Made by a program: the position numbers and the translations under genes. From Callorhinus ursinus (Eukaryota > Chordata > Mammalia > Carnivora > Otariidae): DNA of 64,000 bases. The stretch spans positions 53,190,055-53,254,054 of the forward strand of contig NW_020312828.1 in the NCBI RefSeq assembly GCF_003265705.1. The letters are read 5' to 3'. The notes beneath the pieces are model-generated. The model was not told the DNA's origin, did not search any database, and saw only the letters and a program-made list of their open reading frames with translations. Shown one piece after another: positions 45,565-57,582 of the stretch (position 1 is the stretch's first letter; each line of letters begins with the position of its first letter).

Positions 45565-45820
45565 TAATATTAATAGCTACTATTTAGTGGTTGCTTCACC
45601 AGGCTCTGGACACTGCACTAGTCAATGTGTACATGACATAACAATAGCATATGAATGAACTTCCCTCACTTGTCAGTGAAGCAACTGAGACACCTCAAAC
45701 ATTAAATAATTCTCTCAAGTACACAAAGCTAGTAAAGTGGTAGAGACAAGACCCAAATCAGATCTTTCTGGTAAGAAAATGCATAGTTCTGACCAGTCCA
45801 CAACACTGCCATCTGCACCG
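45565..45820 (-). mobile_element. MIR, minus strand
   Basis: 'gaagcaactgagacacctca', 'ctcaagtacacaaagctagt', 'acaagacccaaatcagatct' match the reversed MIR. Confidence 0.65.
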
Positions 45821-46299
45821 GACATGTCTCTTGCACACTGTAAGGCATGGCTAGACAGGAGCAAGTATTAGTTTAATCTAATGCTAAGGCATAAAGGAGT
45901 CTAAGCCCTCCCCACCCCCAATACCTTTTATCTTTTCATTTTGAAAAATGAGCTTGCTCATTCAAATGAATCTCTGATTGGATTGTTTCATGTAAGGTGA
46001 CAGAAGGAAATGAAACATGTTAGACGAATTGAGGAAGTATTTGGAAAGAGGAGTAGGGGTCATTCAGTTGCCATTTGAATCATCCCACAGAGTTGGTAGT
46101 GTAATCTCCTCTGGCTGGTGCTTTCTAATATCCCACACCCACACAAGTCAACCTTGCTCACCTCTTCTCTCAAGAGTGTTTAGCAAAATTTTGACTAAAA
46201 ACAAAACATTGAAGAAAATCAGTGAGGTGTATTAATAGCATACATAAATTTAAAGACCCTGATACCAAGGCAAGCTTTCCACTCGTCTTCATTAATAAT
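45821..46299. other. Unassigned sequence
   Basis: Includes a 72-codon chance ORF (46017-46235). Nothing supports it as a gene. Confidence 0.5.
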
Positions 46300-46610
46300 T
46301 TATTTACTAAGCAATTTCAACTTATCCTTTGGTTTTTTACCTACATCTTATGTGAACTATTTCTCCATATACTTACCCACCTTCATTTACTTATAGAGTT
46401 AATCTCTCTTTCTTTTGTGTTCCCAAAGCATTTACTATCTTTCTTTATTATGACAGCTTTTACACATTACATTTTATTATTATTTTTTTAACATATCAAG
46501 CATTTTTCATTTTAACAGTCTCCTAGGGTTACACTGACTTATAGATTTTTAATGAGAGCATTTAACAGTGTTTGGCACTGATTAACTGCTGAATAAGTAA
46601 ACTTACAATT
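46300..46610 (+). mobile_element. L2 remnant, plus strand
   Basis: 'tgtgttcccaaagcatttac', 'acattacattttattattat' and then 'cagtgtttggcactgattaa' with 'ctgctgaataagtaaa' follow the L2 3' order. Confidence 0.52.
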
Positions 46611-47064
46611 TCTATATCTGTGTTTCCTCTTTGAAAAATGCCAGCCACAGGGGCAATTGTAACTTAACATATGCGTGCAAAACTGATTCCTCTAACTCAT
46701 TTCTTTCTCTGTTTTCTTTGCTCACTCCTCTTTCTCTTGCAACTTGTGCTTTCCCTTTTGCCTTTTTGCCTTTTGGTTCTTTTTCTCTATCTCTCTGACT
46801 CTACTTGCCTTTCATCACTGTCTCTGATTAGCTTCATTCTGCAATGAGCTCCTCTTTGTGTCAGGGAAAATGGCCACTAGTATCAGGTTCAAATTTTCCA
46901 AGCTTAATAATCTTAGCAGAAAGAGAACTTATTTTTTGTAGCATTAAAAATGTTATCATCCTGTCTTGATATATCTTACCTTACTTTTTGGCTGGTAATA
47001 TTCTAATATAGGGTAAGTCAGGAGGATATACCTCAGATATCTGGAACCTGATCATACCTTTCAT
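46611..47064. other. Unassigned sequence
   Basis: Pyrimidine-rich in 46.7-46.85 kb. Nothing recognised. Confidence 0.5.
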
Positions 47065-47420
47065 GCTGTATTACTTAAGTTTTTATTGGGATAATGCTAT
47101 GTGATAAACAACCCCAAAAATCTCAGCCCCAGTCTCAGAAGAATCTTTCTGGTTGTTGCAAACTTGGTGCCAGTAGCTCTTAGGCTGCATGCTTCCTCTT
47201 CAAAGTACTCAATGTGTCCTATTCCCTCAACCTTTGATTTAAAGTCTCAGGCTTCATTCTAGTTGCACTAAATTAGGTTATGCTACTGTCTCTCTGAACT
47301 AGTCATGGACCAGGCTAATACTAATTATGTTAGGCCTGAGCCACATGTGCTACTCCTCGAGCTACTTCTCTGAAGCACATCAGCTGCTTCGCATGGTGAT
47401 GGGTGGTTACATGAAACTTA
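47065..47420 (-). mobile_element. Possible old LTR-like remnant
   Basis: 'tatgtgataaacaaccccaa' with 'aaatctcagccccag' resembles the reversed 3' end of the LTR-like elements at 40.4 and 42.5 kb. The rest is too diverged to place. Confidence 0.3.
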
Positions 47421-48101
47421 GGCTGAGTGTTAGAACCAAAAGGTGATTAAAGACTGCCAGAATCAGCAAGTGCCCAACACAAAATATGATGCTTGCATTT
47501 AATTCAAGTTTGTGGTTAAGCCTACTCTGATCTTAGGAAGAAGGATTGGGCAACAGCAATGCTGTGAACTGGCTATTAGTAGATGCCACTTCCAAGATGG
47601 AACTGAGAAAATTTGCAGAATAAAGAAGGAAAGATGAAGAAGAGGTACTTTGTAACAGTGATATTTTTCTTCCACCACCTGATCTAGTGATAAAGAGCAG
47701 CTACTTAAATTTAGACTTTCTTTCCCTGGAGAGAATATAAGGCATTCCGAATTAGAAACATCTGCTGGTACATTAGTCATTGTTCCAGTTCTAGGGGGAA
47801 AAATAGTAAAATGTTGGTCTTGACAATGGAGGAAGAGTTACCCAGAAAATTTTTTTCTTGATAAAAAAAATCAAAATATATATGTAAGAAATAGACAAAT
47901 GTTAAATAATACAGGAATTCTGAAAAAAAATCCAGTACATCTGAATTTTCTGGTGCACAATAAATACTTGATGGTTAAGAAACAATTTTAGTGATGCTGA
48001 CAAGATTATTGCTACTTCCAGGTCATACCACTGAGTGTCTCAGACTCTGTGTTTATTCAAAGGACTGTTATGATATTATCAATGAAGGATTTCCTATATG
48101 G
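47421..48101. other. Unassigned sequence
   Basis: A 93-codon antisense open frame (47780-47499) has no recognisable domain and no supporting signal. Not called. Confidence 0.5.
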
Positions 48102-48115
48102 AATTCACTGTTCTT

Positions 48116-48303
48116 GGGGCACCTGTGTGGTTCAGTTGATTGTGTCTGCCTTCAGCTCAAGTCATGATCTCAGGGTCTTGGGATCAAGCCCTGTGTCGGG
48201 CTCTGTGCTCAGCCGGGAGCCTGCTTCTCCTTCTCCCTCTGCCCCCCACCTGTGTGCACACTCTGTCTCTCAAATAAATGAATAAATAAATAAATAAATA
48301 AAT
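48116..48303 (+). mobile_element. Can-SINE, plus strand
   Basis: Head 'ggggcacctgtgtggttcag' with a shortened A-box region; tail of eight AAAT-type units (48272-48304). Flanks AATTCACTGTT (48102-48112) and AATTCACTATGTT (48304-48316). Confidence 0.92.
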
Positions 48304-48464
48304 AATTCACTATGTTTATAAAGCTACTACCTTAATCTTTTAAAATATTTGTCTGTAAGGTGGTTTTGAACCTGAAGATTTTGGGTACTCTTCATAACTC
48401 CACTTGAAGCCATTCCTCTAAGGATGGCCCACAATTGTTTGCTCGTTTACATTCTAGAGATGAA

Positions 48465-48570
48465 ATGAAATAATATATGAGATGTGATTGAAATAGTCCT
48501 GAGTACATGGAAAGTGCTCAGTAAATTGCAGGACCCAGTTATCTTTCTTACTACTGCTCTTCTTTTGCCC
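48465..48570 (+). mobile_element. Possible MIR 3' end
   Basis: 'gaaataatatatgagatgtg', 'catggaaagtgctcagtaaa' and 'ttatctttcttactac' resemble the MIR terminus. Short and diverged. Confidence 0.42.
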
Positions 48571-49420
48571 CGTATAATTTGAATCACTTTTCTGTACGCA
48601 AATTCTGTGTGCAGGTTGCTGCTCTAAGGACCTGGTGGCAGGAAAGTCCACCAACACCTTTGTCTGATCTCAAAGGATGAATAAAGGAGGCAGCTGGTTT
48701 CTAACATCTTTGCTTTGACAGCTCTCAGAGCCACCAGAGCCTCACATGCTGTTGGGGCTATTGGTAGGTCCTGGAGAAAGAACACTTGAACATCCTCAGA
48801 ATGCCAATGTTTTTTCAGGGAATAGTATCCATGTGTCTCAAAGTGAAAATTAAATCCAAACTTCCTTCATCATCAAACACTTGCTGTTCCTCTTTGAAAA
48901 CTTGGTGAATCTGGTGCTCATGAAAACATGGGTTAGTGAAGATCAGTGTGAAAGGCTAAATAACACATGTCTTCTTCCTCCTCTTTGGTTCTTCCTTTTC
49001 ATGGTCCTAATACTTCTCCAACAGAAGAAAAGCAAAGAGGCAAAAAAGATATAGAAATGATGTTACAAATGATCACCCCTCAGTTAATGATAGAAGAAAT
49101 GCTAGTTTGCAAGCTGAAGAAATTCAGCTTGTATTGATAATTAAATACTGATCAGCAAATGATCATTTAGAGGTTTGCAATTACTACATTTTTATGCTAT
49201 GATTTATTTAAGAATTTTGTGATACGTTTTAATTGCATTACTTATGAAGAGCAGAGGCTCTGACACAAAATAATTAGTTGTCTTCATTTTGAGGTTTTTA
49301 TTTTAAAATACCTATAGAGAATTTTTTAAAGATTATGCTCAAAATACAAAATGGAAAGTAGAAAGAGTAGTCATGGATATTTTAATACTTATTTATATTT
49401 ACAGAAATGCGAATCAAAAT
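48571..49420. other. Unassigned stretch, about 0.85 kb
   Basis: Nothing recognised on either strand. Confidence 0.5.
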
Positions 49421-49433
49421 GAGATTTGATTTT

Positions 49434-49630
49434 ATTTTTTTAGTTTTTTTAAGATTTTACCTATTTATTCATGAGAGACAGAGAGAGAGAGAGGAGAGAG
49501 AGAGAGAGGCAGAGGGAGAAGCAGGCTCTCCATTGAGCAGGGAGCCCGATGCGGGACTCGATCCCAGGACCCCGGGATCATGACCTGAGCCGAAGGCAGA
49601 CGCTTAACCATCTGAGCCACCCAGGCGCCC
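49434..49630 (-). mobile_element. Can-SINE, first of two at one site
   Basis: GA-rich body and head 'ctgagccacccaggcgccc'. Left flank GAGATTTGATTTT (49421-49433); the same 13 bases follow at 49631-49643. Confidence 0.95.
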
Positions 49631-49643
49631 GAGATTTGATTTT

Positions 49644-49820
49644 TTTTAAAGATTTTATTTATTTAATTGACAAAGAGAAAGCATGAGCAGGGGGAGTGGG
49701 AGAGGGAAAAGCATGCTCTCCACCAAGGAGGGAGCCCGATGTGGGACTCAATCCCAGGACCCTGGGATCATGACCTGAGCTGAAGGCAGACACTTAACCA
49801 TCTGAGCCACCCAGGTGCCT
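49644..49820 (-). mobile_element. Can-SINE, second of two at one site
   Basis: Same orientation as its neighbour but a different subtype ('ttgacaaagagaaagcatga', 'catgctctccaccaagg'). It is flanked by GAGATTTGATTTT (49631-49643) and GAGATTTGATCTTTT (49821-49835), so three copies of the target enclose two SINEs. Confidence 0.95.
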
Positions 49821-49839
49821 GAGATTTGATCTTTTAATG

Positions 49840-50105
49840 TTTCAGGCTAGACCAGGTGAAATAGCAATGGTTGTGGAAATAAATAGTCAGATATTTTGAA
49901 GGGAGAGCCATCAAGATCTGTAGTTGAACGGGATCTGGCACGGGAAAGAAAAAAAAGGGAGTCAAGGATAACTCAGATGTTTCTACTCTGAGCACCTGGA
50001 AGGATGACTCAAATAGGAAAGCCATGAACCGAGCAGGGATGAGGTAGGAGTACAGAGAAGAGGCGTTCCTTTGGGGGAATGATAAGTTTGAAATTTGATT
50101 CTATT
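49840..50105 (-). mobile_element. L2 remnant, minus strand
   Basis: 'gagtcaaggataactcagat', 'gagcacctggaaggatgact' and 'gaatgataagtttgaaattt' follow L2 in reverse. Confidence 0.55.
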
Positions 50106-50314
50106 CTCATAAGCAGTTTATTTTCCCACAGGCTCATTTTGATTAAATCTCTTGATTTCCAGGGTATAATATTCCTCAACTCAAACCCAAGGAAGAGATT
50201 TTTCTCTTCATAATTTGGCTTTTCACAAGTTCCGATAGTGCAACAAATTTTTTGAGATTATCGACTTTGAAAAACAAAAGTGTAAACATAAAAGCAATGT
50301 GCCATAACAATCAA
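50106..50314. other. Unassigned sequence
   Basis: Nothing recognised between the L2 and the MIR that follows. Confidence 0.4.
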
Positions 50315-50470
50315 TTATTGCTATCATTATGTGTTGAGCATTGTGCTAACTGCTTTATAACTGTTAAATTTTCTCCTATTTTCAGATAAGAAAAATGAGG
50401 ATTTAAAAGGTCCTGGGGACATAGTTAACACAGCAAGTGAGACCATTTTGATTCTAAAGGCCATGCTTAA
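50315..50470 (-). mobile_element. MIR, minus strand
   Basis: 'gttgagcattgtgctaactg', 'cagataagaaaaatgaggat' and 'catagttaacacagcaagtg' are the reversed MIR core. Confidence 0.68.
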
Positions 50471-51505
50471 AGGCATTAAAATATATTTTATGTGTTTGCT
50501 TTTTTTTAAAAAAACGGTGATACTGGTTTTTATGCATAAATTCTAAACATTTCTAACATTTATCTTTTACCTTTTATAGCATATTTTTATTCAGTTTCAT
50601 TCTAAATAGAAGTAAATATTCAAATTAATCCATCATAAACAATATGTAGCATGATTTATTATATCTGGTTCCAATATAAGAATTGATAGGGCATCAGAGC
50701 AATCATCCTGAATTGTTATCAGAATGAGTAGTCATAAAAATAAAGGCTTATGATATTGTTGAGTGAGCTGAAAAATTGTCAATGATATACACTACATAAC
50801 TTTATTTTTGAAAATCAGGAAATAGGCCAGCAACATTTTTTTAAAAGTTGAAAGTGTGTATCATTCCAAAAGATAAGCTTAACAAATTACAGAGTTTTTG
50901 CAAACATAATTTTCAAGATGGTAAGCCTAGTGATCTGGATCTAAATATTAAAATATTAATGTGGGCACATTAGTTCAGGAGGAAACTTCTTAGTGATGAG
51001 GAGCAATTGCCCAAATGAAGGAAAGGAGATTAATCAACTACTGATTAGCCTTGAAGGAAATCCAATCACTGGATTTTCTCCAGAAAAAAAACAGGCTCCT
51101 CTGGGCTGCACATAAAGTAAGACCAGAAGAGGAATCTAGTGGTGCCAAAAGCAAATCTGGATTAATCATTAGTGGCTGCTCCTTTGACAAGTGTGGTTTC
51201 CTGCCTGGGATGTCATAGTTCTGTATTAAGTTTTGACTGCCAGCATGGCCAGAGACCATTATCCCTTCATCACAGCATCCTACGGAAGGTCCCATGATGT
51301 CCCACTACTCCAACATCTTCTCCAGAGAAATTTATGTTAAAAGGAGCATCCCTAGTGGCACTGAAGGTGAAATGAAGTAACAAAAGGGCAGATTGGTGCT
51401 TATGGGGAAGGAAAGTCTCACTGTCTTGCCCTGGTGATAGTGGGGGTTATAAACTGACTCTGTAGATAGAATCTTTACTATAGAAAGTCTTTAGATTTTT
51501 AAAAT
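50471..51505. other. Unassigned stretch, about 1 kb
   Basis: No element recognised. An 85-codon antisense open frame (51295-51038) lacks any domain. The GC content rises slightly around 51.05-51.45 kb. Confidence 0.5.
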
Positions 51506-51515
51506 ACAAGCAATA

Positions 51516-51921
51516 GGGGTGCCTGGGTGGCTCGGATGGTTGGGCATCTGTCTTCGGCTCAGGTCATGATCTCCAGGTCTGTGATCAAGCCCCTATCAGG
51601 CTCCCAGCTCAGCGGGGAGCCTGCTTCTCCCTCTGCCTCTGCCTCTTCCCTCACTTGTGCTCTCTCTCTCTCAAATGAATAAATAAATTCTTTTTTTAAA
51701 GATTTTATTTATATATTTGAGAGAGAGAGAGAATGAGAGATAGAAAGCACGAGAGGGAAGAGGGTCAGAGGGAGAAGCAGACACCCTGCTGAGCAGGGAG
51801 CCCGATGCGGGACTCGATCCCAGGACTCCAGGATCATGACCTGAGCCGAAGGCAGTCGCTTAACCCACTGAGCCACCCAGGCGCCCCTGAATAAATAAAT
51901 TCTTAAAAAAACCCCACACAC
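51516..51921 (+). mobile_element. Can-SINE (outer), split by a second SINE in its tail
   Basis: 'ggggtgcctgggtggctcgg' head. Its AAAT tail is interrupted at 51692 and resumes at 51888. Target duplication ACAAGCAATA at 51506-51515 and 51922-51931. Confidence 0.93.
51693..51887 (-). mobile_element. Can-SINE (inner), nested in the outer tail
   Basis: Near-consensus antisense element with 17-bp perfect duplication TGAATAAATAAATTCTT (51676-51692 and 51888-51904), a copy of the outer SINE's tail. Confidence 0.95.
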
Positions 51922-51931
51922 ACAAGCAATA

Positions 51932-54822
51932 AGAATTGCCTTTTTTCCTATTTCCCCAAAGTATCTCCAATAGCCAGTAGCCAACCCACAGAAATATGGA
52001 AAGCTACCTCAGAGAGAGAATACCGAAGAGCTAGGAGAGGTACCAATATTCAACGTGGCCAGGTAAATGAGCAGAGGGTGACAGGCTGGACTTGTATTTT
52101 CACCTTCAACTCATATACTGTCTCTGTGCCTATGTGGCAGAATCGGCATAACCAGCAAGGCATCCTAGCTCTTTGAGTGTTTCCATCCTTGTTATCACCT
52201 CTTTCATGAATAAAGCCTTTAATCAAAATCAACTATTGCATTCTGCCCTTGGTAGCTTTTCCCATTCCGCCTGTATTGGCTCAGCCAGACAACCCCCAAG
52301 GTGAGCCAAGAAAGGATGACTGCGCCCTCCCCTTCACACTCCCAACTTGTCGAGATGGGGTGAAATTATCCTGTTATATATTTTGAAAGATTATTTGTTG
52401 AAAAGTAAGAAATGATTATTTTTTCAACTCATTCCTATGTATCAATAATCAGAGAATTAGGGAAGTCTCTAAATTAGACCACTCATTCTCTGGTTCCAAT
52501 TAGCATTAATCAAGAAACCTTCCTTACCTCTTAGGTTCGTGTGCCTGACTCACACAAGACCTGATATGATTATGCACATTTCATGATTTTTTTCAGATGG
52601 GCTGAATCAATATTGAAATCACACCCTCCCCTCTTCCTCGAATTAATAACATTTGAAGTCAACCATTTCTTTTCTGTAATCAATGGAACAGCTTCCTTCC
52701 TCCTTCCATCTCTTGTTGATATTAGCTGGTCTTCTGGTCAGCTATTACTTGGCATTCTGATGCCTTTCTTTGCTAACTACCAGCTGTTTTAAAACTTCAC
52801 TTTTTCTTTTTTTTTGAAAACTAAATACTTTTGCAGAAACACTTTTTCCTAATGGTGAACTTATTCAAGAAACTTAACATAAATTGAGATTCTGGCAATT
52901 GTAGGCTTAAAAAAAATAATAGGGCTTATTTAAAACCAGAGTTAAGGTGAAATAGTGAGGAAAATGAAGAATCTCTTTAAGAAAAAAAGCTTTAGAAATT
53001 CTTAATAACCTTAGTCAGTCCTAACTAGTAGGCTAATAAGGTCCTTTTTGTAAATTAACATTCTTTTCTTTTGGTGTCTCATTGAATATTACTGTGCTAT
53101 ACCTTTACTTTATTCATTAAAAAAAAAAAGCCTGCTTATTTAATGCATAGAATGCTGATTTCCCCTTGGATATCTTAGACTCTGGTTTATTTCCTCATTT
53201 CCAGTCTTCATAATTTTTTACCTAGATAAATGACTATATTTTCCTATTCTTAATTTAAAAACAGGTCATGAGAAAAAAGTTATGCCAATGCAACTAATCT
53301 TTAGATTGCCAGCTCCAGGAAAGCAACATTCTTAATATTGTCCTCACTGGCTTTCATTTTGGAATTGTGGTGCCAGGGAAAATGATTTACTGCCAGTCTG
53401 GACCGGGACTTGGGCTTTGTAGAAAAGATTTATTGGCATCAACTTTACATAAGGCCATAATCAGTCCTGAAAAGACATTTGTCACTATAAACCCTTATTT
53501 TCAGGTGCCTGACACTTTCCATAAAACTATACTTCAAGTGGAAAAGTCATTTGGGTTTTCAGATCCTTTATTCCAGGATTTCTTGATCATTTAAAAAGTC
53601 TAGCATTTCTTGAACTTTCTGGACACACTAGCTCAGTGTTTCTGGGACCTGTCCCTAGGTTTCGGCGAGGCAGGGAGGGGCAGGAACCGCAAATGTACAT
53701 TTCAAACAGGTGCCTGAGGAGCTTCTGTAGCAAGTAGGAAACTGAGAAATATTCTCAGGACAACAGGTATGGGGTCCTGTGCATAAACTCTGGCTCCGTT
53801 GGTGTAACCTTGACTAACTGAAGGGTCTCTCTTTCTCATTCGTTTCTTTGTATTTTCCTTATACATGCTTTAATTGGGCAAGTATACTTTCTGTTTATAA
53901 ATCGTGAAGTTTAAAGAAAATAAAGTAAGTGAGTACCTACGGTACAGGAAGTACATATAGGAAGCAGATGAGCATCTTAGTTCTATTGTTTTCTCTACAA
54001 TCCATCATAACAAACACGAACACACCAACAAAATTACCTGTACATGTGCACCCATGCGTACTCTGCACTCAGTCGGGGGTGGAGAAGCTCTATAAAGGGT
54101 GAGTTGATCTCTTGATCAGTATGAACAACTTAAAATTCACTTGTAGGAAGCAGCAATTAAGGCAAGGCTATAGCCCTGCAAACAGTTGAGGTTAGGGGAC
54201 ATAAAACAAAAACCAAAGTTTACTGCAACATGGACAATTAAAGAGGCTCTGTCTTGAAACACCAAGTCTCAAGGATGACTAAGAAGCTGAAAACATTCCT
54301 CAAGTACCAATGACAGGCCCTCAGATTTAAACAAAGAGTTTAAAGTGCTTAATGCACTTAAGGTAGCCTGAAATAGCCAATTATTTACTTTACTGAATTC
54401 GTTAACTCACTAAGAAACTGTGCACAAATTAATTAGTCCATCGTTTACTCTTATCTGTGCCACAAATCAGAGGGGTTCAAAAGTCAACCTAAAAGCACTT
54501 GTGCATTTCAATTGATTCCAAATGTAAAGTCATTATAGCATTTGCTTTTTATAAAATAATTTATAGCAATCATCCTCTATAATGTGAATCTCTGGGGGCT
54601 CTATCTGAGGTTACTTACATGTTTAAGTTCTGAATTTTATATGATTGTTGCATTCTACTTCCTCTTAGAAAAACCTCCCTTTAATAAGTTTTGGAGAAAA
54701 TACAGTAAATCATGAAATTAGCCAAAAGAAAGAAACCACCAAGCAGTAGTACATTTTATCATGTAGCTGTTACTTCCAGAATTATCCATTTTGGTGTTAG
54801 TTCAAAACATACTGGTTAAATT
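51932..54822. other. Most repeat-poor stretch of the window, about 2.9 kb
   Basis: I recognise no SINE, LINE or LTR and no coding exon here. An AATAAA (52208-52213) with T/G-rich sequence downstream could be a chance polyadenylation-like site. A 75-codon frame (53367-53594) has no domain. Stops are frequent in all frames. Confidence 0.5.
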
Positions 54823-54875
54823 GTTTATTATTATATTTATTTATTTATTTATTTATTATTTATTTATTTATTATG
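54823..54875. repeat. (TTTA)n simple repeat
   Basis: Imperfect TTTA/TTAT units at the 3' end of the following antisense L1. It is probably that element's degenerated tail. Confidence 0.9.
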
Positions 54876-55193
54876 TTATGTTAATCACCATACATTACAT
54901 CATTAGTTTTTGAGGTAGTGTTTCATGATTCATTGTTTGTGTATAACACCCAGCGCTCCATTCAGTACATGCCCTCTTTAATATCCGTCACCAGGCTGAC
55001 CCAACCCCGCACGCCCCCTCCCCTCTAGAACCCTGTTTGTTTCTCAGAATCCATAGTCTCTCATGGTTCGTCTTCCCCTCCAATTTCCCCCCCTTCACTT
55101 TTCCCTTCCTGCTATCTTCTTTTTTTTTTTTTAACATATAATGTATTATTTGTTTCAGAGGTACAGGTCTGTGATTCAACAGTCTTACACAAT
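54876..55193 (-). mobile_element. L1 3' UTR fragment with both tail modules, minus strand
   Basis: From right to left it contains the reversed first 3' UTR module ('ctgtgattcaacagtcttac', 'acatataatgtattatttgt'), a T13 run (55120-55132), then the second module ('ctcagaatccatagtctctc', 'catacattacatcattagtt'). It matches the 61.4-61.86 kb 3' UTR and lacks ORF2. Confidence 0.85.
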
Positions 55194-56489
55194 GAAATAT
55201 ATATTCAAAGAAGGGTTTTGCCTTAGTCACTGTTTTATAAATAACCAAAGAATATTTTGTGAGGTGTTACAAGGAAAAATAAAAATCTGGTAAATTTAAT
55301 ATCCAAGTCTTATTTAGCCTAATGAATTTATTACTTGGACAGATACAAATACATTTATTAATTCAAAATAAAATTTTACATTGACATAGATATCTAGGTC
55401 CTCAACATTGTTCAAATATTTTAATACCAGTCTAACATTTATTCTGATTATTTAAAATGGATTATAGATAATTAGAAAATAAATATTCAAATACTAGAGA
55501 TGAAAACCTCATGGAATATTTAAATGCTTGTTGGTTATAAAAACATAAAACATGAGCTTGTCTTGTCAAACAATCAATAATCAATTAAACAACCAATATT
55601 GATTGGATTGACTATCTTAGATACACTAAGACAAAACAAAAGAACTCTTGCATGGAGCCCCAGGGAAACCACATTGCTCAGCCCCAGTGGGTGTTCATAT
55701 TGTGCACTGAGGGTGGTGCCACTGGAATTAAGAAGGGCACCCCCAGTCTGCGGGGTTGGATGCACCAGCCCTTCATGCCTCCTGTCCTCAACTAGCTTAC
55801 AATACATCTGAGCAAGGGTAGGAAGCAGGCAAAATTGGAGGTAAGATTAATAATACACATGAAACAATAGTAGCAAGAAAGTATATATAGAAATAAAATG
55901 AAAAAGAAGGGAGAAAAAATAAAATGAAGATGGCATATGCCACAGACATGGGAATGTGGTTTGTTTCTTTTTCCCTCATTAGGTGATAATGAGCAGATTC
56001 TAAAATAACTTGGGTAGCTGAGCATGCAGTTGAGTACCCACTATGTGTAACAGCGTTGCCTGTGGGCACTGAGAAGCCTGGAGATTAATGACTACAACTG
56101 AGGCCCTGGTAAAAATTTTACAAATGATCCGAGAAGAGCCTATAACCTTTAGTCGTTTGATGAGATTGGGTTTTAGCCATAGGGAAATTTCAGTTTCATC
56201 ATGAAATTACTGACTTGGTAGGTTACATTCTATTTCTGTATTTTAATTACATTGTGGATTTGTAATTCCATGGTGAAAGCACCTTTTATTTAAAACGTCC
56301 CAAGACTGCTGGCTGGGGGTGGGAGTAGGTTTTGTTTAGGGAAGGAATTGTGTGTGTGGTGTTATGGATAAGGAATGGGTTCACGAAGACCAATTGCATG
56401 AAAAACATTTCTTGTAAACTTATGACAGAATGCTGTTACATATAAAGTTGAGCATGCAATTGAAAAGTGGTATGGACAGCTGAATGCTG
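55194..56489. other. Unassigned stretch, about 1.3 kb
   Basis: Overlapping short open frames on both strands at 55574-56069 are not supported by any domain. No repeat recognised. Confidence 0.5.
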
Positions 56490-56735
56490 TAGGTGTTTTA
56501 TTCATCCTTCAGGCCTTGGCTTAGGAATCACTTCCTCCAGGAAGCCTCCCTGTTCTCTAAGGTTAGGTCACTGTGTCCCTCCTGTGACTTTGCAGCCTGT
56601 GCTCAACTATCAATACACTCATTACTTGGTTGCAATTGCCTGTTTACTGTTCCGTCTCACATAGCAGAACGCAACAACAACAAGCATTCATTAAACATTT
56701 TGCTTAATAAATCATCTTTCTTAAAGGTTTAAGTA
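56490..56735 (+). mobile_element. L2 remnant, plus strand
   Basis: 'ttcaggccttggcttaggaa', 'tcacttcctccaggaagcct' and 'ccctgttctctaaggtt' are a typical L2 segment ('gtcacctcctcagggaggcc'). Confidence 0.62.
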
Positions 56736-56760
56736 ATTATTCCTTTAATAATAAGAACCA

Positions 56761-56960
56761 GGGCGCCTGAATGGCTCAGTTGATTAAGGGTCTGCTTTCA
56801 GCTCAGGTCATAATCCCGGGGTCCTGGGATGGAGCCTGATTCTGGGCTCCCTGCTCAGCAGGATGTCTGCTTGTCCCTCTTCTTCTGCCCAAACCTTCCC
56901 CCCCACCCCTGGCTCGTGCTCGCTCCTTCTCTCAAATAAATAAATAAAATGTTTAAAAAT
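56761..56960 (+). mobile_element. Can-SINE, plus strand
   Basis: 'gggcgcctgaatggctcagt' head, 'cataatcccggggtcctggg'. Target duplication AATAATAAGAACCA at 56747-56760 and 56961-56974. Confidence 0.95.
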
Positions 56961-56979
56961 AATAATAAGAACCATCTAG

Positions 56980-57132
56980 TGAGGTAGGTAATACTATTAG
57001 GTTATTTTACAAATGAGGAAATAGACCTGTAAAGAGGTTAAGAAACTGCCCACGGTCAAAAAGCTAGAACATTGTGTAGTAAGAATTCAAATCCAAACAG
57101 TCTGAATACAAAGCAGGGAAAGTGTGTTTTAC
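56980..57132 (-). mobile_element. MIR, minus strand
   Basis: 'ttttacaaatgaggaaatag', 'gaggttaagaaactgcccac' and 'taagaattcaaatccaaaca' are a clear reversed MIR core. Confidence 0.78.
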
Positions 57133-57137
57133 ACCTG

Positions 57138-57195
57138 CTGCTGGCACAGTGTTGGGCACTTAGCATCCAAATATTCATTGAACAAATAACTGATG
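57138..57195 (+). mobile_element. L2/MIR 3' terminus
   Basis: 'ctggcacagtgttgggcact' then 'aatattcattgaacaaataa' is the shared L2/MIR end in forward orientation. Confidence 0.45.
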
Positions 57196-57199
57196 TCAG

Positions 57200-57572
57200 A
57201 TGAGAGGGAGACAGATGCAGATTGGACCTATACAAGAAAGCTTGCTAGGGAGAGGTTGGGATTTGAGCTAAGCCTTGAAGAATGGGTAAGATTTGGATGA
57301 ATTTACAGAAAAGTAGAGAGCATTGGGCCTGGAGAACTTGAGCCAAGCAATGAGAATGCATACACGGTGTGTTTTGGGGACAATCAGAAGGCTGTGGACA
57401 TGGAGACTGGGTAGGCATGTTGAAGTCAAATTGTAGAACATCTTAGAAACGCAGGCAAAGTACCTGGGTAGGGAGCAGAAAGCCACTAAGGTTGTGTGTA
57501 TGAGAGTGACATGATCAGAGCAGTTTTTAGTGAAAGCATTAAGTAGAAAAAGCAACTATCTAGGTACATTTT
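57200..57572 (-). mobile_element. L2 remnant, minus strand
   Basis: 'gggatttgagctaagccttg', 'gaagaatgggtaagatttgg', 'gagagtgacatgatcagagc' follow the reversed L2. The young L1 inserts at its right end. Confidence 0.58.
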
Positions 57573-57582
57573 AAAGAATGCC

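Noticed and set aside
47499..47780. 93-codon open frame, minus strand
   Set aside because: No domain, no codon bias or context; chance length in non-coding DNA.
49421..49835. Tandem SINE pair as a segmental duplication
   Set aside because: The two SINEs differ in length, GA tract and body substitutions, so separate insertions at one site fit better.
52195..52320. AATAAA with downstream sequence as a host gene 3' end
   Set aside because: No upstream coding exon, and such hexamers are common in AT-rich DNA.
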